Shown: in pieces, positions 9,689 through 18,368 of the stretch
How positions within the stretch are numbered: position 1 is the first letter of the stretch
How the letters are laid out: the number at the start of each line of letters is the position of its first letter
Source of the DNA: Gammaproteobacteria bacterium
GTDB taxonomy: Bacteria; Pseudomonadota; Gammaproteobacteria; Xanthomonadales; Rhodanobacteraceae
Reading direction: 5' to 3'
Length of the DNA stretch: 45,740 bases
NCBI GenBank assembly: GCA_004295005.1
Contig: SHNG01000037.1
Span: 1-45,740, forward strand
The notes under the pieces: model-generated
What the model was told of the DNA's origin: nothing
What the model saw: only the letters and a program-made list of their open reading frames with translations
Databases searched by the model: none
Position numbers and translations under genes: made by a program

Positions 9689-11074
9689 ATGCGAGGGGGT
9701 TTCCTGAAGGCTGCACTTGTCTTGTGCCTGTTCACCCCGGTCACGGCGATCTGTGCCGAAAGCCGCGCAAAGGCCCTGACGGAAACCATGGACATGTTGC
9801 GCCATGCCATCGCCGTCGAGACCGTGGAAGACAAGGGCCAGACGCCGGCCTTTGCCGCCTATCTCGCCGGCAAGCTCGAAGCGGCGGGCTTCGCCAAGAC
9901 GGACATCCAGATCATCCCGGTGGCACAAACCGCGGCGCTCGTCGTGCACTACCGTGGCAGTGGCAAGGCCAAGCCGGTGCTGATCTCAGGACACATGGAC
10001 GTGGTGGCGGCCGACCCCAAGGACTGGCAGCGCGATCCCTTCACCCTGGTCGAGGAAAACGGCTATCTGTACGGCCGCGGCGTGGCCGACATGAAATCCG
10101 GCATCGTCGAGCTGGTGCAAACCTTCATGCGCCTCAAGCGTGAAGGTTTCGTGCCCAGGCGCGAGATGATCCTGGTGTTCTCCGGCGACGAGGAGACCGA
10201 CATGGCTTCCACGCGCGAACTGGCCAGACTTCACCATGAGGCCGAATACCTGCTCAATGCGGACGCCGGTGGTGGCACCTTCGATGGCGAAGGCAAGCCG
10301 CTGCTTTTCGAGATTCAGGCCGCGGAAAAAAGCTACGCCGATTTTCTGCTGACGGTCACCTCGCCGGGTGGACATTCCAGCACGCCGAATCCGCCGCAGA
10401 ACGCCATCTACAAACTGGCGCGTGCGCTGGATGCCGTCGCCGCGTATTCGTTTCCGGTGAGCCACAGTGAGATCACCCTGGCCTCGCTGAAGGCGCTCGC
10501 CGATAACAGCCAGGGCAAGCTTGCGGATGCCATGCACGCGTTTGCCGCCAATCCCGATGATGCGCAAGCCGCCGCGGTGATTTCGGCGGATCCCGAATAC
10601 GTCGGGCAGATTCGTACTACTTGCGTGGCCACCATGCTCGACGGCGGACACGCGTTGAACGCATTGCCACAGCGGGCCACCGCCAACATCAACTGCCGCA
10701 TCTTCCCCGGCGTCGAGGTGGCCTCGGTGCAGGCCACCCTGGAGAAAATCATCGCCAATCCCGAGGTGAAGATCAGCGTGCAGCCGCCACCACCGGTGAC
10801 AAGCCCGGCATCACCCCTGCGAGCGGACGTGATGAGCGCGGTCAGCGCCGCCATCCACAAGCGCTTTGCCAAGGTGAATGTGGTGCCCGGCATGTCGGCA
10901 GGAGCCACCGACAGCATGCACTTCCGCAGTGCCGGCGTTCCCAGTTATGGCGTGAACCCGCATTTCGCCAAACCCAACGACACCTTCGCGCACGGCCTCA
11001 ACGAGAAACTGCCGGCCGCGGAAATCCCGGCGGCGTTGGATTACTGGTATCGGCTGCTGAAGCGCTTGCCTTGA
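9689..11074 (+). CDS. Secreted M20/M25/M40 family metallopeptidase
   Basis: A 461-residue enzyme with a signal peptide (cleavage probably after A-I-C-A near residue 24). The di-zinc site of the M20 family is complete: H102 with D104 in S-G-H-M-D-V-V, D134 in G-R-G-V-A-D-M-K-S-G, and the catalytic glutamate pair E168-E169 in F-S-G-D-E-E. A dimerisation domain with G-G-H-S-S follows. Members hydrolyse dipeptides or N-acyl amino acids. AGGAG 8 nt upstream of the ATG decides the start over the much longer open frame. It fits the peptide-degradation theme of this region. Confidence 0.92.
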   Translation: MRGGFLKAALVLCLFTPVTAICAESRAKALTETMDMLRHAIAVETVEDKGQTPAFAAYLAGKLEAAGFAKTDIQIIPVAQTAALVVHYRGSGKAKPVLISGHMDVVAADPKDWQRDPFTLVEENGYLYGRGVADMKSGIVELVQTFMRLKREGFVPRREMILVFSGDEETDMASTRELARLHHEAEYLLNADAGGGTFDGEGKPLLFEIQAAEKSYADFLLTVTSPGGHSSTPNPPQNAIYKLARALDAVAAYSFPVSHSEITLASLKALADNSQGKLADAMHAFAANPDDAQAAAVISADPEYVGQIRTTCVATMLDGGHALNALPQRATANINCRIFPGVEVASVQATLEKIIANPEVKISVQPPPPVTSPASPLRADVMSAVSAAIHKRFAKVNVVPGMSAGATDSMHFRSAGVPSYGVNPHFAKPNDTFAHGLNEKLPAAEIPAALDYWYRLLKRLP

Positions 11075-11114
11075 TGGTGGATGCACTGCGTTTATCCACC
11101 TTACGAACGCCGAG

Positions 11115-11196
11115 CAGGCCGGCTCAAGACCAGCGGCCGGAGCCGACGCACGGGCGGGACATCGATTCCCCTGCTGCGCCGCTTGAACCGACCTGC
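11115..11196. repeat. Degenerate remnant of the 141-bp palindromic repeat
   Basis: Bases 11174-11196 match the 3' inner arm of copy A (CTGCGCCGCTTGAACCG followed by ACCTGC) without mismatch. About 50 bp to the left lies a weaker match to the opposite arm (GGCTCAAGACC...GGAGCCGACG). The outer ends and the middle are lost, so this looks like an old, decayed copy in the gap after the M20 gene. Confidence 0.55.
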
Positions 11197-11231
11197 GGGC
11201 GCCCTGGTTGGATGCCGGAGGTAACCTGTGC

Positions 11232-11615
11232 TCAGGCCTTGCGCCGCGCGATGAAAAACGCGGGCAGCGCCACCAGCAGACAGACCGCTGCCACTTGATC
11301 GGCCATGACCACCCGTTCCATCTGCGCGTTGCTGTTGCCGATCAACCAGGCCAACGCGAGAAACGAGAACACGCTGATGAATCCGGCCACGAGTGCCATC
11401 GGTTGCAGGCGGGGCCGCCAGGCAGCGAAGGCAAGGAACCCGCCGAGCAGGCCAAACAACACCGCGCGGTGCCGCATGAGAACCATCAGGTTGGGATCAT
11501 CCAGCGTGATTCCGTACAACGCCGCCAGTCGCGGTCCGCCCAGCACTCCGACCAGTGGCAGCAGATGGATCAGCGCAACCACCAGCAACATCGCGGTAAC
11601 GACATGACGGGCCAT
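11232..11615 (-). CDS. Small four-helix membrane protein of unknown function
   Basis: A 127-residue hydrophobic protein with about four transmembrane helices. Conserved-looking features are H-L-L-P-L-x-G-V-L-G in helix 1, L-Y-G-I, the loop L-M-R-H-R-A-V-L-F-G before helix 2, and V-V-x-A-D before the last helix. Similar proteins are common in proteobacteria and, as I recall, are sometimes labelled phosphopantetheine adenylyltransferase. Nothing here resembles that enzyme (no nucleotidyltransferase H-x-G-H motif). GAGGA 6 nt upstream supports the MARHVV start over a longer one. Confidence 0.7.
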   Translation of the reverse strand: MARHVVTAMLLVVALIHLLPLVGVLGGPRLAALYGITLDDPNLMVLMRHRAVLFGLLGGFLAFAAWRPRLQPMALVAGFISVFSFLALAWLIGNSNAQMERVVMADQVAAVCLLVALPAFFIARRKA

Positions 11616-11699
11616 GCATTCCTCGCCGGGTCTGCAATATCGACAGGGCACATGGTTCGGTATGCGGCACGGTGGGTCAAGCCGCAGCGCATCGGGAAA

Positions 11700-12125
11700 T
11701 CAGCGGCAGCGGCCAAAGCGATCCGGCGAGGCACCAGGCCCGCCGCGCCAGCCGGGCGGGTTTTCCCAATTGGTGCCGCGCCCGCCGATGCGGCCCGGTG
11801 GATTCCAGTCGTTGTCCCACCAGCAACGGCTGACCTGATTCCAGAATCCGTAGCTTGGGTGCCAGTAGCCGTAGTTCACGCTGTAGTAGTAGCCGCCGTT
11901 GACGCGATCGAAACGATAGCGCTTGCCGGCATGCGACCAGTACCGATAGTCGGGCGAGGTGCCGGGGCCGCCACGCCAGCCGGGCGGGTTTTCCCAGTTG
12001 GTGCCGGGCCCGCCCAGGCGACCCGGTGGATTGCCATCGCGATCAAAGCGGTGATCGCGTGCGCTGGCAGTGGCGGAAATGCCAAGCGCAAGCAAGGTGG
12101 CGATGGCGAGGGACGCGGTGTTCAT
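11700..12125 (-). CDS. Secreted Gly/Pro/Trp-rich protein with an internal 28-residue duplication
   Basis: A 141-residue protein with a clear signal peptide (cleavage near A-T-A-S-A-R, residue 22). The mature part carries two near-identical 28-residue blocks, residues 32-59 and 108-135, each built from N-P-P-G-R-x-G-G, G-T-N-W-E-N-P-P-G-W and R-G-G-P-G-x-S-P-D. A Tyr/Trp-rich linker separates them (Y-Y-Y-S-V-N-Y-G-Y-W-H). The blocks differ at three residues. AGGAG 7 nt upstream supports the start. I do not recognise a family; composition suggests a secreted or wall-associated low-complexity protein. Confidence 0.7.
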   Translation of the reverse strand: MNTASLAIATLLALGISATASARDHRFDRDGNPPGRLGGPGTNWENPPGWRGGPGTSPDYRYWSHAGKRYRFDRVNGGYYYSVNYGYWHPSYGFWNQVSRCWWDNDWNPPGRIGGRGTNWENPPGWRGGPGASPDRFGRCR

Positions 12126-12326
12126 CTGGTGACTCCTGTACGCGGGATGCGTATCGGATACAACGGGTGTGCAGGGCAACGGTTGACCCGGTGCCTGGGC
12201 GTATTCAGATGCTGCTCAGGATTTCGGCTGCGGGGGCGTAGACTGCGTGTCCCATATCGCCATGCAATTCCGTTTCCTTATTGACGTGAAGGCTTGCCAT
12301 GCGGCGGCCACTTCGGGGAGGCAATC

Positions 12327-13610
12327 ATGAAAGTGTCGAGAAGTGTCTTGGTGATCGCGGTCGTGATGTTGATGGCATGCAAGGGAGGAGGGCCGTCGGG
12401 CGAGTCCGTTGCTGCCACGGCGGCTGTCGCCAAGGGGCCGCATGCGCACGTGGTAACGCGCCGGTTTTCAACCGAGATGGACAAGTTGATTGTTGACGAG
12501 CATGTCTACGTCGATGGCGTGGCCATGCGTGTCGAAGACGGTGCCGGTGCCCTGCTGACCGAAGCGCCCATGAGCGCTTGCGCGAAGCTGGCCGTGGTTG
12601 CGCGCGGAAACCTTGAGTTTGATGCGGCGACCCTTGGCGAGAAGCCAGCATTGCGCCTGGTGCAGAACAGCGAGTATCCGCAGGGTGCGGCCCTTGTGGT
12701 GGAGGCGTATTCGACCACGACCCTGGAAGACGCGCTTCCGGGGCTCGACACCAAGGGCAAGGAACTGGTGGCAACCGGCGATGTGGGAGATGCCGGATGG
12801 GGCAGCATCGACCCGACCAAGTACGGCGCGGAGAAATCGCCGCATGTGCGCATGGATGTGAAGCTGCCCTTCTCCTCGCTTGATTCCGCCGATTCCATTG
12901 CTGCCGATGCAAGCCCTGAAGCGAAGTGGTTGCGCGAGCTGCGCAAGCAGGCGTCTTCCAATTCGCAGGGCGTGGCCGATGCCAGCCTGCAGGTACCTGC
13001 CGACGACTACAACGCGTATTCGACCACCGCGGCCTGGTCCAACATCCTGTCGAACTGGTCAAGCCCCAGCGTCACGGCCGTGGCAAGCGACAAGGATTGC
13101 GCGACCTTGGTCTTGCGTGAGCCCGGTTTCTCGGGCGGATACAGCGAAGCACTGGTGCAGACGAAGATGATCGGCAATGTGCGCAAGGTGGTTGCTGCCA
13201 GCACCAAGGAGTTCAACTCGGTGGAAGGCGACTACGTGGTGGGTCGTTTCGAAAATGCGGCACTTGGCGGCGTTCCCATCCTGCATGCGCGCGCCGCACG
13301 CGAAGAAGGCGTGGGCCTGGTCGTCTATTTCAGCGACAAGCCGATTGCCAACGAGCCGTTTGAAACCCTGGTCGGCAAGCAGCGCATGCTGCGTGCGGTC
13401 GCTGGACTGGAGTACGGAAACCAATACTCGTTCTCGACCTACGACATGGGTGGGCCCGGCGTGTCGGTCGAGCAGGTTTCCGCGGGCAATTCCACGACCA
13501 ACCCGTATGCCGATGAGAAGACCATCTCAGGTTTGATCAAACTCGAAGAAGGCGAGGCGGTGCGCATTTCCGTGAACTACCAGCTCGCGCTGGGCGGTGC
13601 CGGCAAATAG
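12327..13610 (+). CDS. Hypothetical lipoprotein
   Basis: A 427-residue protein starting with a short basic region, a hydrophobic stretch and L-M-A-C at residues 14-17, a lipobox, so it is likely a lipid-anchored envelope protein. GGGGAGG about 6 nt before the ATG supports the start. The rest is rich in Ala, Ser and Val with no catalytic motif I recognise; two isolated cysteines (in S-A-C-A-K-L and K-D-C-A-T-L) could form a disulfide. It ends 32 bp before a strong hairpin. Function unknown. Confidence 0.75.
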   Translation: MKVSRSVLVIAVVMLMACKGGGPSGESVAATAAVAKGPHAHVVTRRFSTEMDKLIVDEHVYVDGVAMRVEDGAGALLTEAPMSACAKLAVVARGNLEFDAATLGEKPALRLVQNSEYPQGAALVVEAYSTTTLEDALPGLDTKGKELVATGDVGDAGWGSIDPTKYGAEKSPHVRMDVKLPFSSLDSADSIAADASPEAKWLRELRKQASSNSQGVADASLQVPADDYNAYSTTAAWSNILSNWSSPSVTAVASDKDCATLVLREPGFSGGYSEALVQTKMIGNVRKVVAASTKEFNSVEGDYVVGRFENAALGGVPILHARAAREEGVGLVVYFSDKPIANEPFETLVGKQRMLRAVAGLEYGNQYSFSTYDMGGPGVSVEQVSAGNSTTNPYADEKTISGLIKLEEGEAVRISVNYQLALGGAGK

Positions 13611-13641
13611 CCGCACGCAATTCCGGCCTCGCCATTGCAAC

Positions 13642-13673
13642 GGAGGAGTTTTCCGAAGACGGAAAACTCCTCC
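13642..13673. terminator. Hairpin between convergent genes, probable bidirectional terminator
   Basis: A perfect 14-bp inverted repeat (arms GGAGGAGTTTTCCG / CGGAAAACTCCTCC, loop AAGA) lies in the 76-bp gap between the convergent lipoprotein and propeller-amidohydrolase genes. It has no long U tract on either side, so termination is inferred from position and stem strength. Confidence 0.7.
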
Positions 13674-13686
13674 TTGCCCATCCTGC

Positions 13687-16600
13687 TCAGTGCCGGTGCA
13701 GGGTTCCCGATTTCGGGCAATGGCAGGGCGCGGTGGGGCCGTATTCGATGCCGAAGCTGCGGCCTTCGCCATGGCGTTGCCAGTAGAACTCGGGAGCATT
13801 GCGCTGTTTGCCGCCAATTTCGGCCATGTCTGCATCCACGTCGAACACGCGACCATTGACCGCCACGTAGCGCGTATCCGCGGTAGCCTGGATGTTTTCC
13901 AGCGGGTTGGCATTGAGCACCACGAAATCGGCGCGCTTGCCCGGTTCCAGTGAGCCGAGCTGGCTGGAGAAGCCAATCAGGTCCGCACCATCGAAGGTGG
14001 CGGCGCGCAGGGCTTCCCAGTTGCTGAATCCGCTTTGCGCAAGCATCCAGATTTCCCAGTTGAGGCTCATGCCCTGCAATTGGCCGTGGCCGCCGGTCTG
14101 GATCTTCACCCCGGCGTCACGCAGCTTCTTGGCGGCTGCGCCGACCTGCTGGTAGTAGTAATCCCATTCCGGTCCGATCTCGCGGCGAATCGAGCGCGCA
14201 TCCAGGGTCTGGCGCGGGAAGAAGCGGTTGAGCTTCCTGTCTTCCCACACATTGCCGCGTGCATACCAGTAGTACTCGCCGGAAAGGCCGCCGAAATTCA
14301 CCACCAGGGTGGGCGTGTTGCGCACGTCGGTTTCCTGCCACAGCTTGATGACATCGGCGTACAGCGGTGCGACCGGGATGTTGTGTTCGATGCTGGTCAC
14401 GCCATCGATGATCATCGGCAGGTTGTGATTGAGAGTGGAGCCACCTTCCTCGACCACCAGCATGCCCAGTTCGCGCGCGGCCTGGTTGATCTGCTGATGC
14501 TGTTCGCGGCGCGGCTGGTTGTAGCTTTTCACGCTGAAAGCGCCATTCGCCTTCATGCGGCGCAGGTGGGCGCGTGCATCGTCGAGCGAATTGACCACGG
14601 CCTTGAAGTCGCCATCCGCGCCATACAGGATGGTGCCGGTGGAGAACACGCGCGGGCCGACCATGTCACCGGCCTTGACCAACTCGGCCTGCGAGAACAC
14701 GGTTTCCGTGGTGGCGGAAGGATCGTGCATGGTGGTGATGCCGAAAGCCAGGTTTGCGTAATAGGCCCAGTTGGCTTGCGGCACCACGCCGCTGCTGAAG
14801 TGGTTGGCGTGCGCATGCGCGTCCACATAGCCCGGCACGATGGTCTTGCCGCTGGCATCGATCACCCTTGCCCCTGTGGGAATGGCGACGCTCGCTGCGG
14901 GCCCGAGCGCCTTGATCGAATCACCAACCACGATCAGCGTGCCGTTTTCGATGATGTCCTGGCTGCCGGAATCGGCATCCTTCATGGTGACGATGCGTGC
15001 GCCGGTGAAGGCAAAGGTGTCGGCGGGTTGGTCCATGGGCACGTTCAGGCCGACTTCGATGCCTGCGTCACTGCCCGGTTCCGGCAGGTCTTTGGGGGCG
15101 CCGGGCAGAAAGGCAAAGGCGTCCTTGAGCTGGCGCGTGTGGTAGCGGGTGCCGACCATCCAGTGCAGTGATTTCGAATCGGCCGACCAGTGCAGGTAGG
15201 AGCCGACATCGCGGCTGATGCGCGTTACCGGAATGGATTTGGAATCCTTGGACAATTCGATGCTGGCACCGGTCTGCGGCAGTGGTGCGACATAGGCATT
15301 GAAGAGTTCAGTGAAGGCCACCCATTGGCCATCCGGGCTGATGCTGATCAGGTCCGGATACTTGAGCTTGAGCACTTCACGCGGTTCCTCGCCGTTGATG
15401 CCGACACTTTTCAGGGTTTTTTCCAGGCCCTCGCCGGCAAGAAAATGGACACGCTGGCCATCCGCCGAGAACTGCGGATTGGCACCGCTCTTGGCGATGC
15501 GTCGCGCATCGCCACCCGCCACGGCCTGCAGGTAGATGCCGCGTTGCCCCGAATTGAGGCTGCCGGTGAGCGAGGTGCCAGCGGTCTTGGCATAAACCAA
15601 CCACTTGCCGTCTGCCGACCAGGTAGGGGCGTAGTAGAAACCGGGCTGGGTGGTGAGTGTGCGGGTCTGGCCGCTGGCCAGATCACGTTCGAGGATGGCA
15701 CCTTGCGCCTCATCCGACCAGGTGGTGTAGAGCAGCTTGCGTCCATCCGGACTGAAGGCCGGCTGGTACTCGAATTTCCGTGTCTGGCCGGTCAGGCGTT
15801 TGGGGGTGCCATTGGGCAGGGTCTTGGTCCAGAGCTGGCCCACCGCGTGGAACACCAGGGTCTTGCCATCCGGGCTGGTGGCGACGTCACGGATCATTCT
15901 TGGTGAAAATGTGCCTTCATCCAGTGTGTGCTCAAAGCGCAACGGCTCGGCAAGGCTTTGCTCGACATCGGCCGTGAACGGAATCCGGGTGGGCGTGCCC
16001 TTGTCCGCATCCACCTTCCACAGCTTGCCTTGGGCCCAAATCACCAGGCTCTTGGAATCCGGCGTCCAGTCGAAATTGGCATAGGGCCCGAAGATGGCCC
16101 AGCCTTCCTGCAGATCATGGGAAAGCCCATTCCACAGCGGACGCACCAGGCCGGATTCCAGATCCAGCAGATGCAGCACGCTGCTCTCGCGCACGCGCTT
16201 GACGAAGGCCAGGGTCTTGCCATCGGGTGAGGGTTGCGGGCGCACCGCGCCACCGGGCGTGGCCACCAGGGTGTCGGTGTCACCGGTTTGGCGATCCAGG
16301 CGCTTGATCGCGTAGATCACGTCATACGGATTCTTGTTGTACTGGAAATAGGGGCCGGGACTGACATCTTCCGAGTAGTAGACGTAGCGTCCATCCGGAC
16401 TGACTGCGGGTTCGCCGAGATCCTGCTGGTCGTTCTTCTGTTTGGTCAGTTGCAGGCCGGCACCGCCGCTGACGTGGTACATCCACAGCTCACCCGCACC
16501 GAGCGAGCGTTCGCCGGTGAAATGCTTGCGGCCGATGATGTACTTGCCATCCGGCGTCCACGCCGGGTTGTTGAGCAGGCGGAAGTCTTCCTTGCTGACC

Positions 16601-16983
16601 TGACTGGCATCACCGCCGATGACCGGCATGCGCCACAGGTTGTTGCCGCCACTGCGATCCGAAGTGAAGGCGATTTCCTTGCCATCCGGCGAGAAACGCG
16701 GCTGCACATCCCACGCCGGACCCGAGCTGATGCGCTTGGCCTTGCCACCCTCGATCGGCAACAGATACAGGTCACCGAGCAGATCGAACACGATGCGCTT
16801 GCCATCGGGGCTGACGTCGAGATCCATCCAGGTGCCTTCGTCCACGTTGAAGCGCACCGTCTTGGTGGGGCCGTGCGCGGCATTGACGTCCCATTTGGGC
16901 GCTTCCTTGGCGTCCGCGGCGCTGGCCAGACCCGGCAACAACAGGCAGCCCAACGCTGCCACGGCGAACTTGCGAATGGTCAT
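13687..16983 (-). CDS. Large secreted TolB-like beta-propeller / amidohydrolase fusion protein
   Basis: A 1098-residue exported protein with a signal peptide ending A-S-A-A-D-A. Residues ~45-640 hold about a dozen PD40-type propeller strands with the S-P-D-G-K or W-T-P-D-G-K signature, as in TolB and DPP4-like propellers. Residues ~680-1070 are an amidohydrolase barrel with V-D-A-H723-A-H725 and the closing G-K-R-A-D-F-V-V-L segment. The combination is known from secreted amidohydrolases of Xanthomonadales and related groups; the substrate is probably a peptide or amide but is not determined. GAGGGA 8 nt upstream supports the start. The C-terminal tail after the barrel is short and Cys/His-rich (H-C-P-K then H-R-H). 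Confidence 0.9.
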   Translation of the reverse strand: MTIRKFAVAALGCLLLPGLASAADAKEAPKWDVNAAHGPTKTVRFNVDEGTWMDLDVSPDGKRIVFDLLGDLYLLPIEGGKAKRISSGPAWDVQPRFSPDGKEIAFTSDRSGGNNLWRMPVIGGDASQVSKEDFRLLNNPAWTPDGKYIIGRKHFTGERSLGAGELWMYHVSGGAGLQLTKQKNDQQDLGEPAVSPDGRYVYYSEDVSPGPYFQYNKNPYDVIYAIKRLDRQTGDTDTLVATPGGAVRPQPSPDGKTLAFVKRVRESSVLHLLDLESGLVRPLWNGLSHDLQEGWAIFGPYANFDWTPDSKSLVIWAQGKLWKVDADKGTPTRIPFTADVEQSLAEPLRFEHTLDEGTFSPRMIRDVATSPDGKTLVFHAVGQLWTKTLPNGTPKRLTGQTRKFEYQPAFSPDGRKLLYTTWSDEAQGAILERDLASGQTRTLTTQPGFYYAPTWSADGKWLVYAKTAGTSLTGSLNSGQRGIYLQAVAGGDARRIAKSGANPQFSADGQRVHFLAGEGLEKTLKSVGINGEEPREVLKLKYPDLISISPDGQWVAFTELFNAYVAPLPQTGASIELSKDSKSIPVTRISRDVGSYLHWSADSKSLHWMVGTRYHTRQLKDAFAFLPGAPKDLPEPGSDAGIEVGLNVPMDQPADTFAFTGARIVTMKDADSGSQDIIENGTLIVVGDSIKALGPAASVAIPTGARVIDASGKTIVPGYVDAHAHANHFSSGVVPQANWAYYANLAFGITTMHDPSATTETVFSQAELVKAGDMVGPRVFSTGTILYGADGDFKAVVNSLDDARAHLRRMKANGAFSVKSYNQPRREQHQQINQAARELGMLVVEEGGSTLNHNLPMIIDGVTSIEHNIPVAPLYADVIKLWQETDVRNTPTLVVNFGGLSGEYYWYARGNVWEDRKLNRFFPRQTLDARSIRREIGPEWDYYYQQVGAAAKKLRDAGVKIQTGGHGQLQGMSLNWEIWMLAQSGFSNWEALRAATFDGADLIGFSSQLGSLEPGKRADFVVLNANPLENIQATADTRYVAVNGRVFDVDADMAEIGGKQRNAPEFYWQRHGEGRSFGIEYGPTAPCHCPKSGTLHRH

Positions 16984-17059
16984 GGCGGGTTCCCTCGATT
17001 GAAAACCGCGATGCTATGACGTTCCGAGCGATCAGGCACGGGACGAAAGTACTGAAAGC

Positions 17060-17164
17060 CGGGGATCGGGGATCGGGGATCGGGGATCGGGGAGCGGGGA
17101 GCGGGGAACGGGGAGCGGGGAGCGGGGAGCGGGGAGCGGGGAGCGGGGAGCGGGGAGCGGGGAC
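17060..17164. repeat. 7-bp tandem repeat, 15 units
   Basis: The array is exactly 105 bp: four CGGGGAT units, two CGGGGAG, one CGGGGAA, seven CGGGGAG and a final CGGGGAC. The clustering of the T variant at one end suggests growth by slippage. The period is not a multiple of three, so it is not selected as coding sequence. It lies about 75 bp upstream of the propeller-amidohydrolase start, close enough to touch its promoter. Confidence 0.95.
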
Positions 17165-17261
17165 AAGGCCAACATTCTCGTCCCCCCTGCGCAGGCAGGG
17201 GCCCAGTGCCTTTGGCGTACAGAGGTAATCGTGAATCGGGATGCGGAACCCATCTTGTCTC

Positions 17262-17283
17262 CCTCTCCCGCCAGCGGGAGAGG
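17262..17283. repeat. REP-like palindrome (CTCCCGC family)
   Basis: A perfect 10-bp stem (CCTCTCCCGC / GCGGGAGAGG) with a 2-nt loop. The same palindrome recurs around 32216-32239, 32391-32410 and 32475-32494, so it belongs to a family dispersed in this genome. Confidence 0.75.
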
Positions 17284-17330
17284 CAGAGAAGCATCGCGTC
17301 CCGAAACCCGCGTCCCGCATCGCGATCCAA

Positions 17331-17675
17331 TCAACTCACATCGCGCAGTTTCCAGTGCTGTCCAATCAGCAGGTCGAGGCGATGCTTGATGATGGCGTGG
17401 GGCAGGCTGGTGATCACCACCAGTTCACTGCGCTGGGCTTCCAGGCTGCCGTTCACCGTGGCGGAAGGATCGATGACACCCGTGGTTGGATCGACAGCCT
17501 CCGGATCGTCCTGCAGGTTGCGCCAGCGCTCCCACAACGATGGTTCGCGCAGCGCGGTTTCAAAAGCCCTTGCGAGAAACTCCGGCGAGTCACCATGAAA
17601 TGAGAGTTGCTCGATGGAGCCCCGCGAAGCCGAGATGTCGGCGATGCTGATCAGGTAGCGTTTTGCAGCGGGCAT
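17331..17675 (-). CDS. Conserved-looking hypothetical protein downstream of bioD
   Basis: A 114-residue soluble protein with no signal peptide or membrane segment and no family I recognise. It has a central acidic/aromatic part (L-W-E-R-W-R-N-L-Q-D-D-P) and a hydrophobic C-terminal half. Its ATG lies 1 nt after the bioD stop, so it is very probably translated from the same mRNA. A longer frame reading back into bioD is rejected. Biotin-related function is only suggested by position. Confidence 0.7.
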   Translation of the reverse strand: MPAAKRYLISIADISASRGSIEQLSFHGDSPEFLARAFETALREPSLWERWRNLQDDPEAVDPTTGVIDPSATVNGSLEAQRSELVVITSLPHAIIKHRLDLLIGQHWKLRDVS

Positions 17676-17676
17676 G

Positions 17677-18363
17677 TCAGTGGTTTCCGTTTGGATGGGC
17701 GTGCGCCAGCAGACGCACCAGGAAATCCGGATCGAACGCAGGCGATGGCGAGGCGGCGTGCTCCAGGATGCCAAGAAGGGGCGCATCGATTCGCGACGTC
17801 AAGGTATCGATGTTGTCTTCGGTGCGCAGCATGTTGGGGTCGATACGGTTGGCGATCCAGCCGACGAGCGTACAGCCATCGGCCTCGATGGCGCGTGCGC
17901 TGAGCAACGCATGGTTGAGGCAGCCCAGGCGCAATCCCACCACCAGCACCACCGGCAGATCGAGCGCATGCACCAGGTCGGACTGCATCAAGCCCGGCCC
18001 CAAGGGCGCGCACCAGCCGCCGACGCCTTCCACGACGACGACATCCGCTGAGCGGCGCAGCCGCGTGTACGACGCGACGATGGCTTGCAGGTCGATCACG
18101 ACGCCTTCATCGGCTGCCGCCAGGTGGGGTGCGATCGGGTCGCCGAACGCATACGGATTGATGTCCGCGTAAGGTGTCGTCACATTGCCGGCGGCGATCA
18201 GCTGCAATGCATCCATGTTGCGCAAACCGTGTGCGGTCATTTCGCAGCCACTGGCCACGGGCTTCATGCCGGTGGCTTGCATTCCCGCGGCACAAAACGT
18301 GCGCAACAGGGCGCAACTGGCGTGCGTCTTGCCGATGCCGGTGTCGGTGCCGGTGACGTACAT
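17677..18363 (-). CDS. bioD: ATP-dependent dethiobiotin synthetase BioD
   Basis: A 228-residue cytosolic enzyme that closes the ureido ring of dethiobiotin from 7,8-diaminopelargonate, CO2 and ATP, the penultimate step of biotin synthesis. The N-terminal P-loop G-T-D-T-G-I-G-K-T (residues 5-13), the M-K-P-V-A-S-G substrate loop and the V-E-G-V-G-G-W segment are all present and characteristic. Length fits the family. The start MYVTG is set by the usual BioD N-terminus. It begins 5 bp after the TMEM175 gene stop. No other bio gene lies in the window. Confidence 0.95.
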   Translation of the reverse strand: MYVTGTDTGIGKTHASCALLRTFCAAGMQATGMKPVASGCEMTAHGLRNMDALQLIAAGNVTTPYADINPYAFGDPIAPHLAAADEGVVIDLQAIVASYTRLRRSADVVVVEGVGGWCAPLGPGLMQSDLVHALDLPVVLVVGLRLGCLNHALLSARAIEADGCTLVGWIANRIDPNMLRTEDNIDTLTSRIDAPLLGILEHAASPSPAFDPDFLVRLLAHAHPNGNH

Positions 18364-18368
18364 TGAAA

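Larger units (their letters stand above)
16984..17330. other. Intergenic region with a heptanucleotide tandem array and REP elements
   Basis: This 347-bp gap has no credible gene. It holds a 15-unit 7-bp tandem repeat, a CCCCTGC-GCAG-GCAGGGG hairpin (17184-17201) and a CCTCTCCCGC-CA-GCGGGAGAGG palindrome (17262-17283). Open frames across it only translate the repeat into Pro/Arg/Ser-rich low complexity. Confidence 0.75.

Noticed and set aside
11232-11615. Small membrane protein as phosphopantetheine adenylyltransferase
   Set aside because: It has four membrane helices and none of the nucleotidyltransferase motifs of CoaD.
17060-17164. Tandem repeat as a CRISPR array
   Set aside because: Units are 7 bp and contiguous without spacers; no cas genes.
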